Positions 26,644-38,429 of a stretch of DNA of 64,000 nt are shown here, in pieces; the stretch's first letter is position 1, and each line of letters begins with the position of its first letter. The notes beneath the pieces are model-generated. The model was not told the origin of the DNA. It worked only from the letters and a program-made list of their open reading frames with translations, and made no database searches. Both the position numbers and the translations under genes were made by a program. Source of the DNA: Tetrahymena elliotti 4EA (taxonomy: Eukaryota > Ciliophora > Oligohymenophorea > Hymenostomatida > Tetrahymenidae); assembly GCA_000231825.2 (NCBI GenBank), contig JH720359.1, forward strand, positions 397,676 to 461,675, in the 5' to 3' direction.

Positions 26644-27580
26644 CTATTTAATATGCCTGTCTCTATGTATACCTTGAAATAATAATTGATTTTTATAATT
26701 TGGAAGTCTTAAACTTTTTTTGAAAATGTGATTAGAGTTTGTTGTATTTAAGTGCTATTATATAAAAATATGAACTCTTTACTTGTATTTAGATTTATAA
26801 TTTTATTATTTTACGAATTAAATGTTAAAAGTTTCTTTTAATATTCTTTTATGTCAATCCTTAATTTTTGTTTAATAATTGAATTTCTTTTATATTACTT
26901 CATGAGCGATTATTTCTATTCATTCATTTGTTCATTTACTCATTTTAGTTAAATCTATATTAACTTAGTTTTTATCAAATGAATCCTAATATCTAATAAA
27001 TTTAAACTTTCCTTGTTGAGAATTAAATATTTTAAAGTCTATATTGTAAGAATTTAACAGTAATTCAAACAGATGAAAATTTATAAAACATTTTCATAAA
27101 TTTATCATAAAAGCTATAAAATGCTTATTTATATCTAATTTAGACTATTTTGAATTCTAAATCAATAGGAATTGCTTTTTTAGAAAATTATTTGAAGTAC
27201 TTTTTAAAATTCTTATTAAATTAACAGGTAAAATAAATAGCCCACCTCTATTTACTCATAAATAATATAAAATAATTAGATGAAAGTATATACTAAAAGA
27301 TGGAAATGTGTTGACATTAATAATAAATTTATTAGTTTCAAATATATTTTTAAGAATAGTGTTTTGTTTTTAAAAAGAAAGTGATAGGAAAATAGAATAA
27401 ATGGTTTGATATAAAGTTGAGTTATTTTGTGAATTAACACTTGTTATTAATTAATTGATTTTTATTGATTTAAATTTGATTTGCTTTCTATTTGTAAAAT
27501 TATTAATTAGACTATTTTTTTAAAAATCTTAAAATTAACAGCAAAAAGGAAATAGCAATTAATAGCAAATTTTAAAAGAT
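26644..27580. other. divergent intergenic region
   Basis: About 0.9 kb between two divergently transcribed genes, very A+T-rich. No coding frame, RNA gene or repeat is evident. Both promoters should lie here. Confidence 0.55.
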
Positions 27581-27967
27581 ATGGTTGTCTCGTTTGTTTA
27601 AAAGATAAATGAGACTTTAATATCCATATTTCTGAGTATTTTTGATAATGTAATGCTTATCTTAGACTCGTTCTTTTCGTTCAACAAAGGAACTAAGTAC
27701 ACAGAAAGAGATATTTACTACATCAAAAAAGAAAATAGGAGATTAGTTAAAGAGCTAATATGCCCTAAAAAAAAATAAAAATCTAAAAGTGTTAGGGATA
27801 ATATAAATAAACCAAAAAGTAACAACCCAGGAGACATGTAATTTAAAAATAACAATAATCATTCAGATGATAGTGACGATGATAAGCCAAGTTACAACCC
27901 TAGGAGATAAAAATTTGGTAATTTATCAGACTATAATACTGTATAAGGTTGTTCAACAGGTACATGA
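27581..27967 (+). CDS. small protein with hydrophobic N-terminal helix and charged tail, 128 residues
   Basis: One exon, ATG to TGA. Residues about 12-35 form an amphipathic or membrane-seeking helix (TLISIFLSIFDNVMLILDSF). A basic segment follows (KKENRRLVKELICPKKKQK, near 50-70), then a polar acidic tail with HSDDSDDDKPSYNPRR. The size and layout suggest a peripheral or single-pass membrane protein, but no family is recognised. It is short, yet its codon composition differs clearly from the flanking A+T-rich DNA, which supports it being real. Confidence 0.6.
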
Positions 27968-29389
27968 GGTTGAGTTGCATATGATTTCATCAGGAATTAC
28001 TATTTTTACAATTGAAGCAAAAATCTAAAAAGAATTTTGATAAATATTTTAAGCTTTCTATGATTGTTTCATTTAATGATTTTTTGATTCTAAACGCTAA
28101 TAGCGAGTTTCAAAAATGAAAATAAAATGTATTTCTTGATGATTTCAAAAGTTTTCACTTCAAAAAACAAGATTTTAATAAATAATCTTGGTGAAAACTC
28201 AGCAATAATAACTTAAAATTATTATTTTAATTTTGTTTTATCCATATTTATAAAGATTATTTATCTTATTGTTAATAATCATATCAAAATTAATCCTTTT
28301 TATATAATAAAAAAAGCACACAAAAAATTCAATGATATTTTTCAAAAAATAAAGTTTTGTTAAAATATTTTTTTCTTTAAATAAAACTTATTTGAAATCA
28401 ATTTTCTCTTTTAAATATGTCTAAATAGATTTTTTGTTGGTTAAAATCAAAAAATAAAAAAAAAGAACCAAGAAATACTGAGTTTTTATGGTGTGTAAAT
28501 TATTTAAAGTTAAAGAAATTTTAATTAATAATTGTTTTTGCAATACTATAAATACTTTTGGAATGGTTGATTAATATGCAGAATATGAAAAAAGGAATAA
28601 ATAAATACTTATGTAATTCAGAAGACATTAAATTATTTCAAAGTGAAAGTAATTTTCATAATTTACTCTCATCATCATGATTTACTGAAAAAAATTTAAT
28701 TCATAAATATTATTATTGAGTAAAAATTAGTAAAATAATGCTTAAATACTTAAGCATATGTTTACAACAGATGAAATTTTTGAAAGTAAAAGTAGTTTTA
28801 ACCATTAATTTTAATAACAATCAAATGAAAAATTTTGTTTTGATAAATTAATTACTGGTTGTTATGCCAAACAATAGAAACACTTAAATTTTTTTCTATC
28901 AAATTTAATAATTTACTAATTTCAACTTATTTATTTTGATTACTTATCATAAATAGAAAGAAATATTCTTTTGATGAGAAAAAAGATTTATTAAATTTAA
29001 AGAATGTAAATGAATAGCCAGCCACTCAAAATATTTAGATCAAATTTAACAAATTATGGAAATATGGTAAAATATTAATAAAAAGGAAATTATTAATAAA
29101 TTTATTAAATTTAAATAGTGGTTTTTTAATGGTGACCTAAATACTAATTAATTTGCTAAATTTTTATTGGTCTTTAATTTTTAAATTACATTTATTCACT
29201 AAGATGTTCAGTAGTTTGCTCTTTAATTTTCTATATCTCCCTTTATTTGCAAAGAAATAAAACAAACTTTGTAACAAACAAATAGGAATTTTAACTTATT
29301 GATTTAATTCTAAATTTCTCTTAAAACTAAATAAAATTTGGAGATATTAAGGCAAGCAAAGACGGGTTTTTAAAAGTCATCATTTCAAA
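27968..29389. other. intergenic region with one clear hairpin
   Basis: 1.4 kb of A+T-rich sequence without a convincing gene on either strand. Its only distinct element is the two-part inverted repeat at 28151-28198, listed separately. Confidence 0.5.
28151..28198. repeat. two-part inverted repeat (hairpin)
   Basis: GTTTTCAC at 28151-28158 pairs with GTGAAAAC at 28191-28198, and CAAGATT at 28168-28174 pairs with AATCTTG at 28184-28190. This would form a hairpin with an asymmetric internal loop. It lies 0.2 kb after the small gene. It might be a transcript 3'-end structure or just a chance repeat. Confidence 0.5.
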
Positions 29390-32300
29390 ATGAACTACTT
29401 TCAAAATAGCAATATCAATAATTTCTATCCATTGATGCAAAAGAGTACTGTAAATAAATTAGTGTAGCCTTAATTAGTATGTGTAGACTAGTCAAATATG
29501 AACGTTACAGCAACAGCTTACAATACAATTAAAAACTCAACAAGTTAAAAATTCTAACGTGGAAGCAGATAATATATAATTAAGTACAGAAATTCTAATG
29601 TTTCAACCATATCTACTAGCCAGAGTCCATAAAAGAAAAATAAAGATTAGATTAAGTAAGAGCTAAATAGCCATTTAAGTAACCCTTACTAAAAGGAAAA
29701 CAAGTTGTTAGCTGAAATCTCTATTAAAGCTACAAAGATTGTATCTAAAGTAGTATCTCCAACTTCTTCAGTATCAACTTAATCTAGCAACAAGAATGAT
29801 TTACCAGCAACTGACAAAGATGATGATTCTCCTCTAAGATTAAATAATAAAGATTAAATTCAGAAGATTATTCAATTTCAAAATGATTCAATTGCACAAA
29901 AAGCCTCTGAAAAAGTATTTCCAAATGTGTGTAAAATCAATTAAAAATTGACTCTGAAATTATGCAATTAGTAACTGAACGACTCAGAATCTCCAAGTCG
30001 ATCTTAAAGTAATGAAAGTAAAAATGTCTAATTCTTTACAAGTAATTAAAACTCTAGTTAAGCAAATCAAGAAGAAGAATAAGAAAAGCACAGAAAGATA
30101 AACCTTATAAGAAATTCTAAAACATATTTAAAGAAAGTAAATAACTAAAATTAAGATCCAAAGACAGTTAATAGAGTTAATTATTAAACCGCATAGGAAA
30201 ATTCATCTGAAATAAACTAATAAATTACTTCTGTAACCACTCGTACGAGAGATGCTAGTGCTCCCCCTTTAAATGAAATTCAACAAAATAATAAACTTCT
30301 TGAGAACGATTAAAATAATTTAAAAAACACATCAATCCAAATTTAATAATTTAGCCAAAAACGCCATTCAATTTTAAGATTGAGTGATCCTTAAGCAATA
30401 GTTTATACTTTGTAGAACGATATAAGTCTAGGAAATAGAAGTTAAAAAAATGACTAAGATTACAATAAATAATAAAAAATATAGTAATCAGAGAGATAGG
30501 TTCACTTAACTACTTTTAGCTAAATTTAATTTAATGAAACAATAAAAAAATAAATAACCTAAAAACAAACTAAAAAAAATTCTTCATTTTTATGCACAAA
30601 AAGAAAAAAGTTTAAAAAAAGGTATTTTATTTATTATTTCTACTTATTATTTTTCTTTTTTAATTAATTTTCAATTTTAAAAGTTTTAATACTAACTACT
30701 TGATTTTCTCTAAATTAACCAAAATTAAATCGATCAGTCACCACTCTAAATTTTACCCAATTGATAAATGTTCAAAATATTTATGAAAAAGAATAATTTT
30801 TAGTTAATTTTGAGGATAACTGGTAGTAAAATAAAAAATTATTGCAATTTATTCAATTTTATTTATAAATATTTTAGTAAAAATCCTACAAATCTCTTAG
30901 AAAATCCTCTATCTATTAAGATTTAATAAAACACATAATTTGTATCTAATTAAGAAGATAAATTTGAATAGGATGACTAGGATTTTCAAACTTTAGCAGA
31001 CTAACTTGAAAATCAGTAGTTGCATATGAAGATTGTAGGAAATGAATATTTACTTGATGATGATAATGCTTATTCAGAAGAATATTTGGAAGATGATGAA
31101 GACATAAACAAAGAAATTATATAACCTTAACTTAAAGACAATAAAAAAACTAAAATAAATAATTCTGTAATTCTTCCTTCTCTAGGTAAATTCATTTTTA
31201 TATCTAAGCACATTTTGTTTGCAAATTTATTATTTTAATGAAGGTGTTTATAATATTTTCGTTTTTTAATAATAAACAATATATTTAAAAATAAAGTTTA
31301 AATAAGCTCTAATAATATTGTAGAAGACTAATTAGAATAAACATTTAAATCAAAAGAACTTGATTCACTCAATCTAACTGCAAAAAGTGTATGCATTTAT
31401 GATGTTGAAAAAAATAAGCCCATACTGAGCTTGAAAGGTAAGAAATCAAGAGAAGTAGCTTCTTTAACAAAGATAATGACTTGTTATATTATCTGTTAAG
31501 CAATTTAAAAGAAAAAAATAAAATAAGCTGATCAAATAAAAGTTTCAAGAGCAGCAGCATCAATGATAGGTATGATATTTTTACTTTTATTTTGTGTGAA
31601 AATTTAACTAAACTTATACTCATTTGATGTAAATTAATTTAAAAATTAGGTACTAGTGCATATTTAAGGTCAGGAGATTAGCTTTCTGTTTGGGATCTTT
31701 TGCATGGGTTGATGCTACCTTCAGGGAATGATGCTGCCTTTGCATTGGCTGTAAAATTTACATGAAAACCTAATTTTCATTTAAATATTTTTATTAATTA
31801 AAGGAATATATGGGAAGGATTTTGTTCTTTGAAGATAGTGATTATAAAGAATAGCTTTAGCATAATCCAAGTAGCTTTGAGAATTGTAAAGCTAAGGATG
31901 CAATAAAATGCTTCCTTAAAGAGATGAATAGGGTAGCTAAAGATTTAAAATTAACAAGTACAAAATACTCGAATCCTCATGGATTAGTTAACAAAACTAA
32001 TAGGTCAAGTGCAGTAGATATATGTAAATTATCAGCTCATTGCTTGACAAAGTCCTAATTATTTAGATAAATTGTAAAGACAAAGCAATATACTTGTTAG
32101 ATAAAGAACAAATAAGGTTCTGTAAGAATAGCAAATTGGGAAAATACAAATAAATGCTTGTTAAGATATAATACAGTATGTGATGGAGTTAAAACAGGTG
32201 TAACATGTACTGCTGGCCCTTGTTTGACTACATCTTGGAGAGTTAAAGATAGACATTTCATAATTACTATTTTAAAATGTGATTCGCTTGAATTGAGGTA

Positions 32301-32598
32301 TTCTGAGTCTTAAAGAGTATTCGTTTGGATTTGTGATAAATTAGGTATTGATCTAACAGAAGAAGAAAAAATGCCTTATGAAAAAGTAAAACTGCTTTAT
32401 AAAAGAAATTCTGTTGAATCTCTTCATTCAATGAAAGAATCAAGCTCAAACAATAGTCTCTCATTTAAATAAAATTCAAACTTGATCATCAAAAAATCTG
32501 ATTCTCTAATAGAAAATCTAAAATTGATTTAGTAATACCATCCTGAATAAGAAAATAATAAGTCTAAACCTTTATTTAATTCTTCTAAAAATCAATGA
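29390..32598 (+). CDS. peptidase S11 (D-alanyl-D-alanine carboxypeptidase/penicillin-binding type) protein with long disordered N-terminus
   Basis: Five exons (29390-30621, 30878-31185, 31297-31569, 31650-31750, 31804-32598) sum to 2,709 nt, 902 residues. The three diagnostic serine-acyltransferase motifs are in order: SxxK as SLTK at 569-572, SxN as SGN at 629-631 within LPSGNDAAFALA, and KTG at 768-770 within DGVKTG. NPHG and AGPCL segments also fit family S11. In bacteria these enzymes trim peptidoglycan stem peptides; a ciliate has no peptidoglycan, so the substrate may be ingested bacterial wall or something unrelated. The first 500 residues are Ser/Asn/Gln-rich and acidic, with no obvious signal peptide, which argues against simple secretion unless the start is misplaced. 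Introns and code usage are native, so any transfer from bacteria is old. Confidence 0.85.
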
Positions 32599-33105
32599 AA
32601 TATGTACATAAACAAAGGCAAATATTCAAAAAAGATTTAATTCAATTTCAGAAAATCTGGTATAAAATTAGAACCTCTCCATCAAAATAGCAAACAAAAA
32701 AACAATATAATAAACTAACCAACACACAACCAATCAAACATAAAAAAATTTTACCTTACCTAACCAACCAACCAACAAACCAATAGATCAATCAATAAAA
32801 AAACTTATTTATTTTGTGAATATTTATTAACTACCACTTCTACTCATATTTTTCCTGAAATATATTATCATAACTATCACCCTTCTTTTCTTGTTTTTAA
32901 GCTTAAACTAATTTAACTTGTATTTTTAATAAAAAATAGATATTTTTTTAATGAATTTACTACTAATTTTATTGAATAATTTTCATAAATCTAAAAAAAT
33001 TTTACTTAAAATGTCTGTGTTTATTGGTATTTTATTAAGCTGAATTTATTTTTTAAATGGATTTTTATTGTTTAGGGAAGGTTAAGGATAGAAATTTATT
33101 GAAAT
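32599..33105. other. intergenic with AACC-type repeats
   Basis: Short (AACC)n and AATC-like runs occur at about 32,711-32,800, downstream of the peptidase gene. Otherwise plain A+T-rich DNA, with no gene seen. Confidence 0.5.
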
Positions 33106-33255
33106 ATGTTGAAGCAACAATATGTTTTAGTAGTAAGTGAACTAAATATTTTGTTTGGGGAAGAAGATGAGAGTAAGGTAATTGAGTAATTTGTATCATG
33201 GATGAAAAAAACAAGATTGTATGATATTTTAAATGGAATTAACTAAGAACATTGA
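33106..33255 (+). CDS. possible small acidic protein, 49 residues
   Basis: An ATG-to-TGA frame on the purine-rich strand encodes MLKQQYVLVVSELNILFGEE followed by DESKVIEQFVSWMKKTRLY and a short end. An in-frame TGA lies two codons upstream, so the start is well bounded. The amino-acid mix is balanced, and G content is higher than in flanking DNA. It could be a genuine small protein, a single exon of something larger, or chance. It converges with the ankyrin gene at 33673. Confidence 0.35.
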
Positions 33256-33672
33256 CATTGATTATATAAACAACAAATAATAGTTGATTGATTATTATTT
33301 ATATTGAGTATTAAGATATATTATTGAAAATTTATTAATTTTTGATTTAATATAAATTTGGATTCTAAAATTTTGTATCATCATTATCGTCATCTTTTAT
33401 ATTTTAATTGAATCTAATTATTACATATTGCTGATAGCGAAGAGAATGATTCTAATTTAGGTTTGGGAAGTATATATAATATTGTTATATTGTAAGTATG
33501 AGAGAGCTATTTAGTAGAATTAGAAATCTTTTTTTGTCTGTAAAATTGTTTGTTTAGTTTTTTTAAAAGTTATAATTGATATTTAGTAGAAAGAATTTAA
33601 TATTCATTAAAATCTTTTTTTATAGTGCTTAAATGTTCTTTTAGATGCCTAGCATGGAATAGTATTGAGATT

Positions 33673-34917
33673 TCACTTAGTAGTAGAGTAGTAGTCCAAT
33701 AGATTTATAAAGTGCTTCGTTTTGAATTCTAATATTTGATTAGGACAGGCTTCTAAAGGTATTTCATCAATGCAGGAGTTTTCCATTTCCTATTAAATGT
33801 ATTTAAGACTTAACTTAAATAATAATTAAAAATAATGTTTTTATGTTTATGGTAAATAATAATGAAAAAAGAGAAAAAGATGAAAAAATTACTAGTAGTT
33901 AATTTGAATTAATCATTGTATCACTTTTAGTCAATAGAATCTCATTGTAATCCTCAACTTCATTTTAATTGAGGCCCTTTATTTTATTTACCCTCCTTTT
34001 TAGCATACTGAGCATTTATTTTACATCTTCGCTTGATGAAACTTTCTATTTCATCAATGATTATAAAAATTATATTTAGTTTTCCTTCTTTCCCGCAACT
34101 ACATCAACTGGCCTTTATTTTATCTAGAAAATTATATTATAGATTTGATATTGAGAAGTTAATTTTTCTAACAAAACTTATTTTATATTTTTGAAAACAT
34201 TTATAAAACTAAATTATGTCTTACTTAATTTTTCATATCAAATTTTGCTCCGTATTAAAGTAAAAGTAGAGTGCATTCATGCTTTCTATCATAAAAGGCT
34301 AAGTGTAAAGGTGTTTCACTATTCTAATTTATATAAAAAAGTTATTTTTTAAATTAAGCCTTCTTTGTTTGGTAAAAAATCGAAAGGTTCTTGTTATTTT
34401 TAGAAGAATTTCCAAAAGATTCCAAAACAAAAGTATAATTTTTGTTTCATTTTTAATTTTATTTTTTAAATTATGTTAAATACATCCATTTAAATTCTTG
34501 AAACTTTTAGCTCTTAAACTAGAAACTATTTCATTGATTGTTAGTATGAATGCTATATTTGGTAACTATTATGTTAATATAAATGTCTAATTACTGAATC
34601 TATGCAGTTTACTAATGGCTGAATTTCTGGTTTTTACAAAAGTTCGTGTAAAATTTAGTACCTATTGTGCCATACAGCTAAGTGAAGTATTGACCAATGA
34701 TACTGTTTTAATTTATAAAAATATTTGCGATTAATTAATTGAATGCTTAAAATGTATAGAATAAAGTAAAGATCTGCTAAATTAATACGTCGGAAAACTT
34801 TCTTGATGTTAAGTACTATATGCCTTAATTCTAAAAGTATTTTAAATCATTTTGCTCAAGCTTTTTAGTTATTTCATAAATACTTCTTTATTCCAACTTT
34901 TGATCTTTATTCATCAT
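33673..34917 (-). CDS. small ankyrin-repeat protein, five exons, 297 residues
   Basis: Reverse-strand exons 34917-34884, 34830-34484, 34389-34225, 34123-33893 and 33789-33673 sum to 894 nt. Introns are 53-103 nt. Two ankyrin units are visible: a degenerate one around WSILHLAVWHNRY in exon 2, and a clear one in exon 3 (ETPLHLAFYDRKHECTLLLLQ, then YGAKFD). Ankyrin repeats are protein-binding scaffolds. The C-terminal 115 residues have a basic helical stretch (MLKRRVNKIKGLNQNE) and end ...FINLLDYYSTTK. The partner is unknown. The tiny first exon (34 nt) and its intron are the least certain part; an alternative start is possible in exon 2. Confidence 0.7.
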
Positions 34918-35989
34918 GATTTAATATTGTAGTATGATTATTTATTTGTATTTATTTAGTAATTCTTTCTTAAGTTAGTGAGAAGCTTTTACTTTACTTT
35001 TAACTCAGTGAATCAAATCAATATTTATTATTATTATTTTTTAATTCATTAATTAGAACAAAATGAATCAATATTCTTACTAAATTAAGACAATTATGAA
35101 TTTTTTCCACAAAACCTTTTGCTCTACAAATTGGTGAATGAATATACTGATTTAAAATTTCTTCATAGCTTTTCTTTCTTTATTCACTAAATTTACTCCC
35201 TAAATCAATCAATATCATTTTAAAATTAAAATGCAACAAAAATATGTAAATTGAAAAATATACTAACCAAAATTCATCAAGTTTACTAAGAAAACTTATA
35301 TTTCAAATGTAATTTATTAAATGCAAATATTTTATTAATTTTCAAAAATACACCTTCAAAATTATCAAGGATTTTCTTATTCCTAAAGAATTTTATAAAT
35401 CTGAAATTATTTGTAAAATTAACCTTAAAATTCTTAAAATATTCTTGATTTGTGTCATAAATTAGGTAAGATATAATAAAATTCAAATATACTTCATGAT
35501 ATTCGTCATAATTAATCTATGACAAACAAGTAGTTTTTTTCCAAACTCACAAATAAAAATTATTAAGAAATACTTTTAAATTTTACCATCACAAAAAATA
35601 CTTTTTTTTCTTCTTTAATTAATAAATAATTCTATTCCTAAATCTTCAAAGGTAAAATTATTTTTTTAAAGATTATGTATTTACTTACCTAAAAATAATA
35701 TTCAAGTATTTTATTAGTAAATTAAGCTCTTAATATTTAAAAAATATTTCTTGATAAAGAATTATCAAATGTAAAAAAAAAATGAACTTTTGAGTAATTA
35801 TTTTATTTAAAATATAAATTTTCACTAAAAATTAGATCTATTTAGGATATAAAATCTGTCATTTTAAAATTTATATTTATAACCATTAATTTTTTTTGAT
35901 AATTTTCTGCCTTTCTTTTTGTTCAAAATCTTTAATTTTAACTAATAAAAATTATATTTTCTGAAACAGGATATAATTTTTAAGGAATA
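34918..35989. other. divergent intergenic region
   Basis: 1.07 kb, very A+T-rich, between divergent genes. A reverse frame at 35286-35486 extends upstream without an ATG and has very low G+C; I do not call it a gene. A splice-acceptor-like site (GAAACAG at 35963-35969) just before the next gene hints at a 5' UTR intron. Confidence 0.45.
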
Positions 35990-37714
35990 ATGTAACTCTA
36001 AGAGTTATATACAACTTTTTTACCAAAGAAAGCTAATGGAGATGTAAGATAGGTACAGGCACCTTCCTAAATGTACCTCTCTTCAAATATATAAAAGTTA
36101 AAGCTTATGAAAATGGAAAAAGATAGAAAAAAATCATTTAATAGTCATTTATAAAATATGTAAAAAGATGCTTAAGGTAACTATGACGTTCCCTTAAATT
36201 AATTTAATATAAAGAAAGATGATATTAAAAGGTCAAAGAGCTTTTAATAAAGTCCAATTAAATTAGCAGATCATAATGAAAACTCAATGTAAGCAAGGAA
36301 TTAAAGCATACCTTTTGAATAATATATCAATATGAAAATTTAGATTTAAAAAAAGTAATAAGAGGAAATCAAACCTTCTCAAAATATATTTCATAACAGT
36401 TTTCTATAAAAAATTAATGCTAAAGAGAACAATATTTAGCAATCTTCTTATCATGAACCAATCCAATAGCCTTAATAAAGTGATAGAATATATGCCTATA
36501 AGTAATCCAATTTAAGCTCTAAAAATATGTATTAGCAGTCAATAGTAGTTTTAGATTATTCAAAGTAGGAAGATTCAGATAGAAGTCAATAAAATGTTTA
36601 GAATTTCTCTAAAATAATGGAAAATGATATTGTTATTTAAAACTAAAAAAGCAAATAATAAGATTAAGAACATTATTTGGGTAGATAATCTATAGATTAC
36701 CAAAAAGAATTAGAATAATATAAACTACTATAAAAGAAATGCAAAAATCAAAGAGATAATAGCCCAATGAATGTATACTTTTAATAGTATAGTAAAAGCT
36801 AGCAAAGTCACTATGATAGATATTTTCCTCACTATTAAATAAAGATTTAAATTCCAAGTGAAAATAATCCTGAGTAGAAGTTAGGAGAAGTTATGGGAGG
36901 TAAAATGAAAAGTTATATCCCTTCTGAATTAAAAAGCTTAGAACCTGATCTTCGCTTACAAATCTCTAGTAGGGAAAAGAAAGATGCTTTACTAACTTAA
37001 AAGTTTACAGTGAATAGTAAAATTATGTAAAATTCTAACTTGGCAAGTCATTATAATAATTAAGAAATCTATGAAGATCCTAGTAATTACCCTGGTATCA
37101 ACCGTGCTGAAGATATAATTTTATATTAAAATAGAGGAAAAAGCTCTATATCATAAAGACCACATAAAATGATCAATATTTAATAACCAATAAGCTCTAA
37201 AGTTATTAAACCTCCTTTATCAATATAAGCTTATTAAAATAAGGATAATATTGTCGTATAAAACCTCTTAGAAACCACAGTAAATGGTGAAAAATAAACA
37301 TACATAATACCACTTTAGCAAAATTATAGCATTTGCCTAAATGAAATTGATAGAATCAAGGCTAGAAGAAAGTTATTATTTTCTAAAAGAGGAGTATCTT
37401 CAAATGGAGATTTGCAACCCTTTAGTAAGGAGGACTCAAAATTACAGTTTATCAATAAAATCGAATAATCCAGGTAGACACCTAAAAATTAGTATGATAA
37501 TTTTTTCAAAAGCGGTAACCAAATAAAGTATATAGATTCATAACCTAAATAAAAATAATAAGAATTTTAAAATAATATCTAGAACAATAGTAATTTTAGT
37601 ATAAGTTAATTACAATAAAACTTTCAAAACATACCTTCTTTTGAAAATAATGATAGTTAAATTGTAACAAATTAAAATACTTATAAACAGAAACATATTA
37701 AATCACAAGTATGA
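35990..37714 (+). CDS. Gln/Asn-rich hypothetical protein, 574 residues
   Basis: A single exon. I chose the ATG at 35990 because the frame upstream of it passes through an acceptor-like CAG and low-complexity sequence. In-frame ATGs at 36071, 36107 and 36113 are alternatives. The protein is hydrophilic and low in secondary structure, with repeated Ser/Gln/Asn tracts and short conserved-looking pieces such as GEVMGGKMKSYIPSELKS near residue 300. A basic segment RIKARRKLLFSKRG lies around residue 455. It ends HIKSQV at TGA 37712-37714. No domain recognised; probably an intrinsically disordered ciliate protein. It is convergent with the cyclic-nucleotide-binding gene, 0.7 kb away. Confidence 0.75.
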
Positions 37715-38429
37715 TACTTTTCAATTTTGAAACAAACATTGATAAATAAAAATTTTATTTGAAAAATCTTTAATTTAATAATAGAATTGTATTCCATTTT
37801 TTATCTCTAATATTCATAAAAGCAATTTTTCAATGATAACCTAAATAAATTATTAACTTTCTTTCTCTATTTTGAAATTTAAAAATAAAAACAGGAATCT
37901 TAGAATGATTTATTAAAATTTATTTTTTGAGAAAATACAAAATTTAATCAAACTTCTCTTGGATTTTTTGAAATTCAAAAAGATTAAGAGACAAAAAAGC
38001 AATATTTTTATCATCAAAACACAAATAAAATTAACAATAAATTTAAAAAAAAAAATTTGGCAACGCTTTAGGGCAGCTTTTTTTGCACTTGAGTTTTGAA
38101 ATTTTGAATGAATATTATCATTTAACTTCCTCATAAAAATTAAATTGATAGATGTCTTTATAAATAATCAGGTTTTTAAGGTAGAAGAAGTTATTTTGAA
38201 CTGATAAAATTAACTAAATATTATTTTTGTTTGGTTTTGCTGCTATTAAAAACATTATTTTTCAATTTCCTAATTGATTTCAGATACTTTTAGAATTAAA
38301 ACAGCAATATGTATGTTAGATTTTAATTTTGTTTGATAAAATTGAGATAATATATGGTATTAATTATTTATAAAATTTTAATTAGGTTTTATTAAATACT
38401 TTGCTTTTTGAAAATAATATACAGATAAC
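37715..38429. other. intergenic between convergent genes
   Basis: 0.7 kb, A+T-rich. A 73-codon reverse frame at 37913-38134 is dominated by K, F, N and I and lacks any domain; treated as chance. Contains the 3' flanks of both neighbours. Confidence 0.5.

Noticed and set aside
35286..35486. 66-codon reverse ORF, open further upstream
   Set aside because: No ATG at its upstream end, very low G+C and no splice partner found. Left uncalled, although an exon cannot be excluded.
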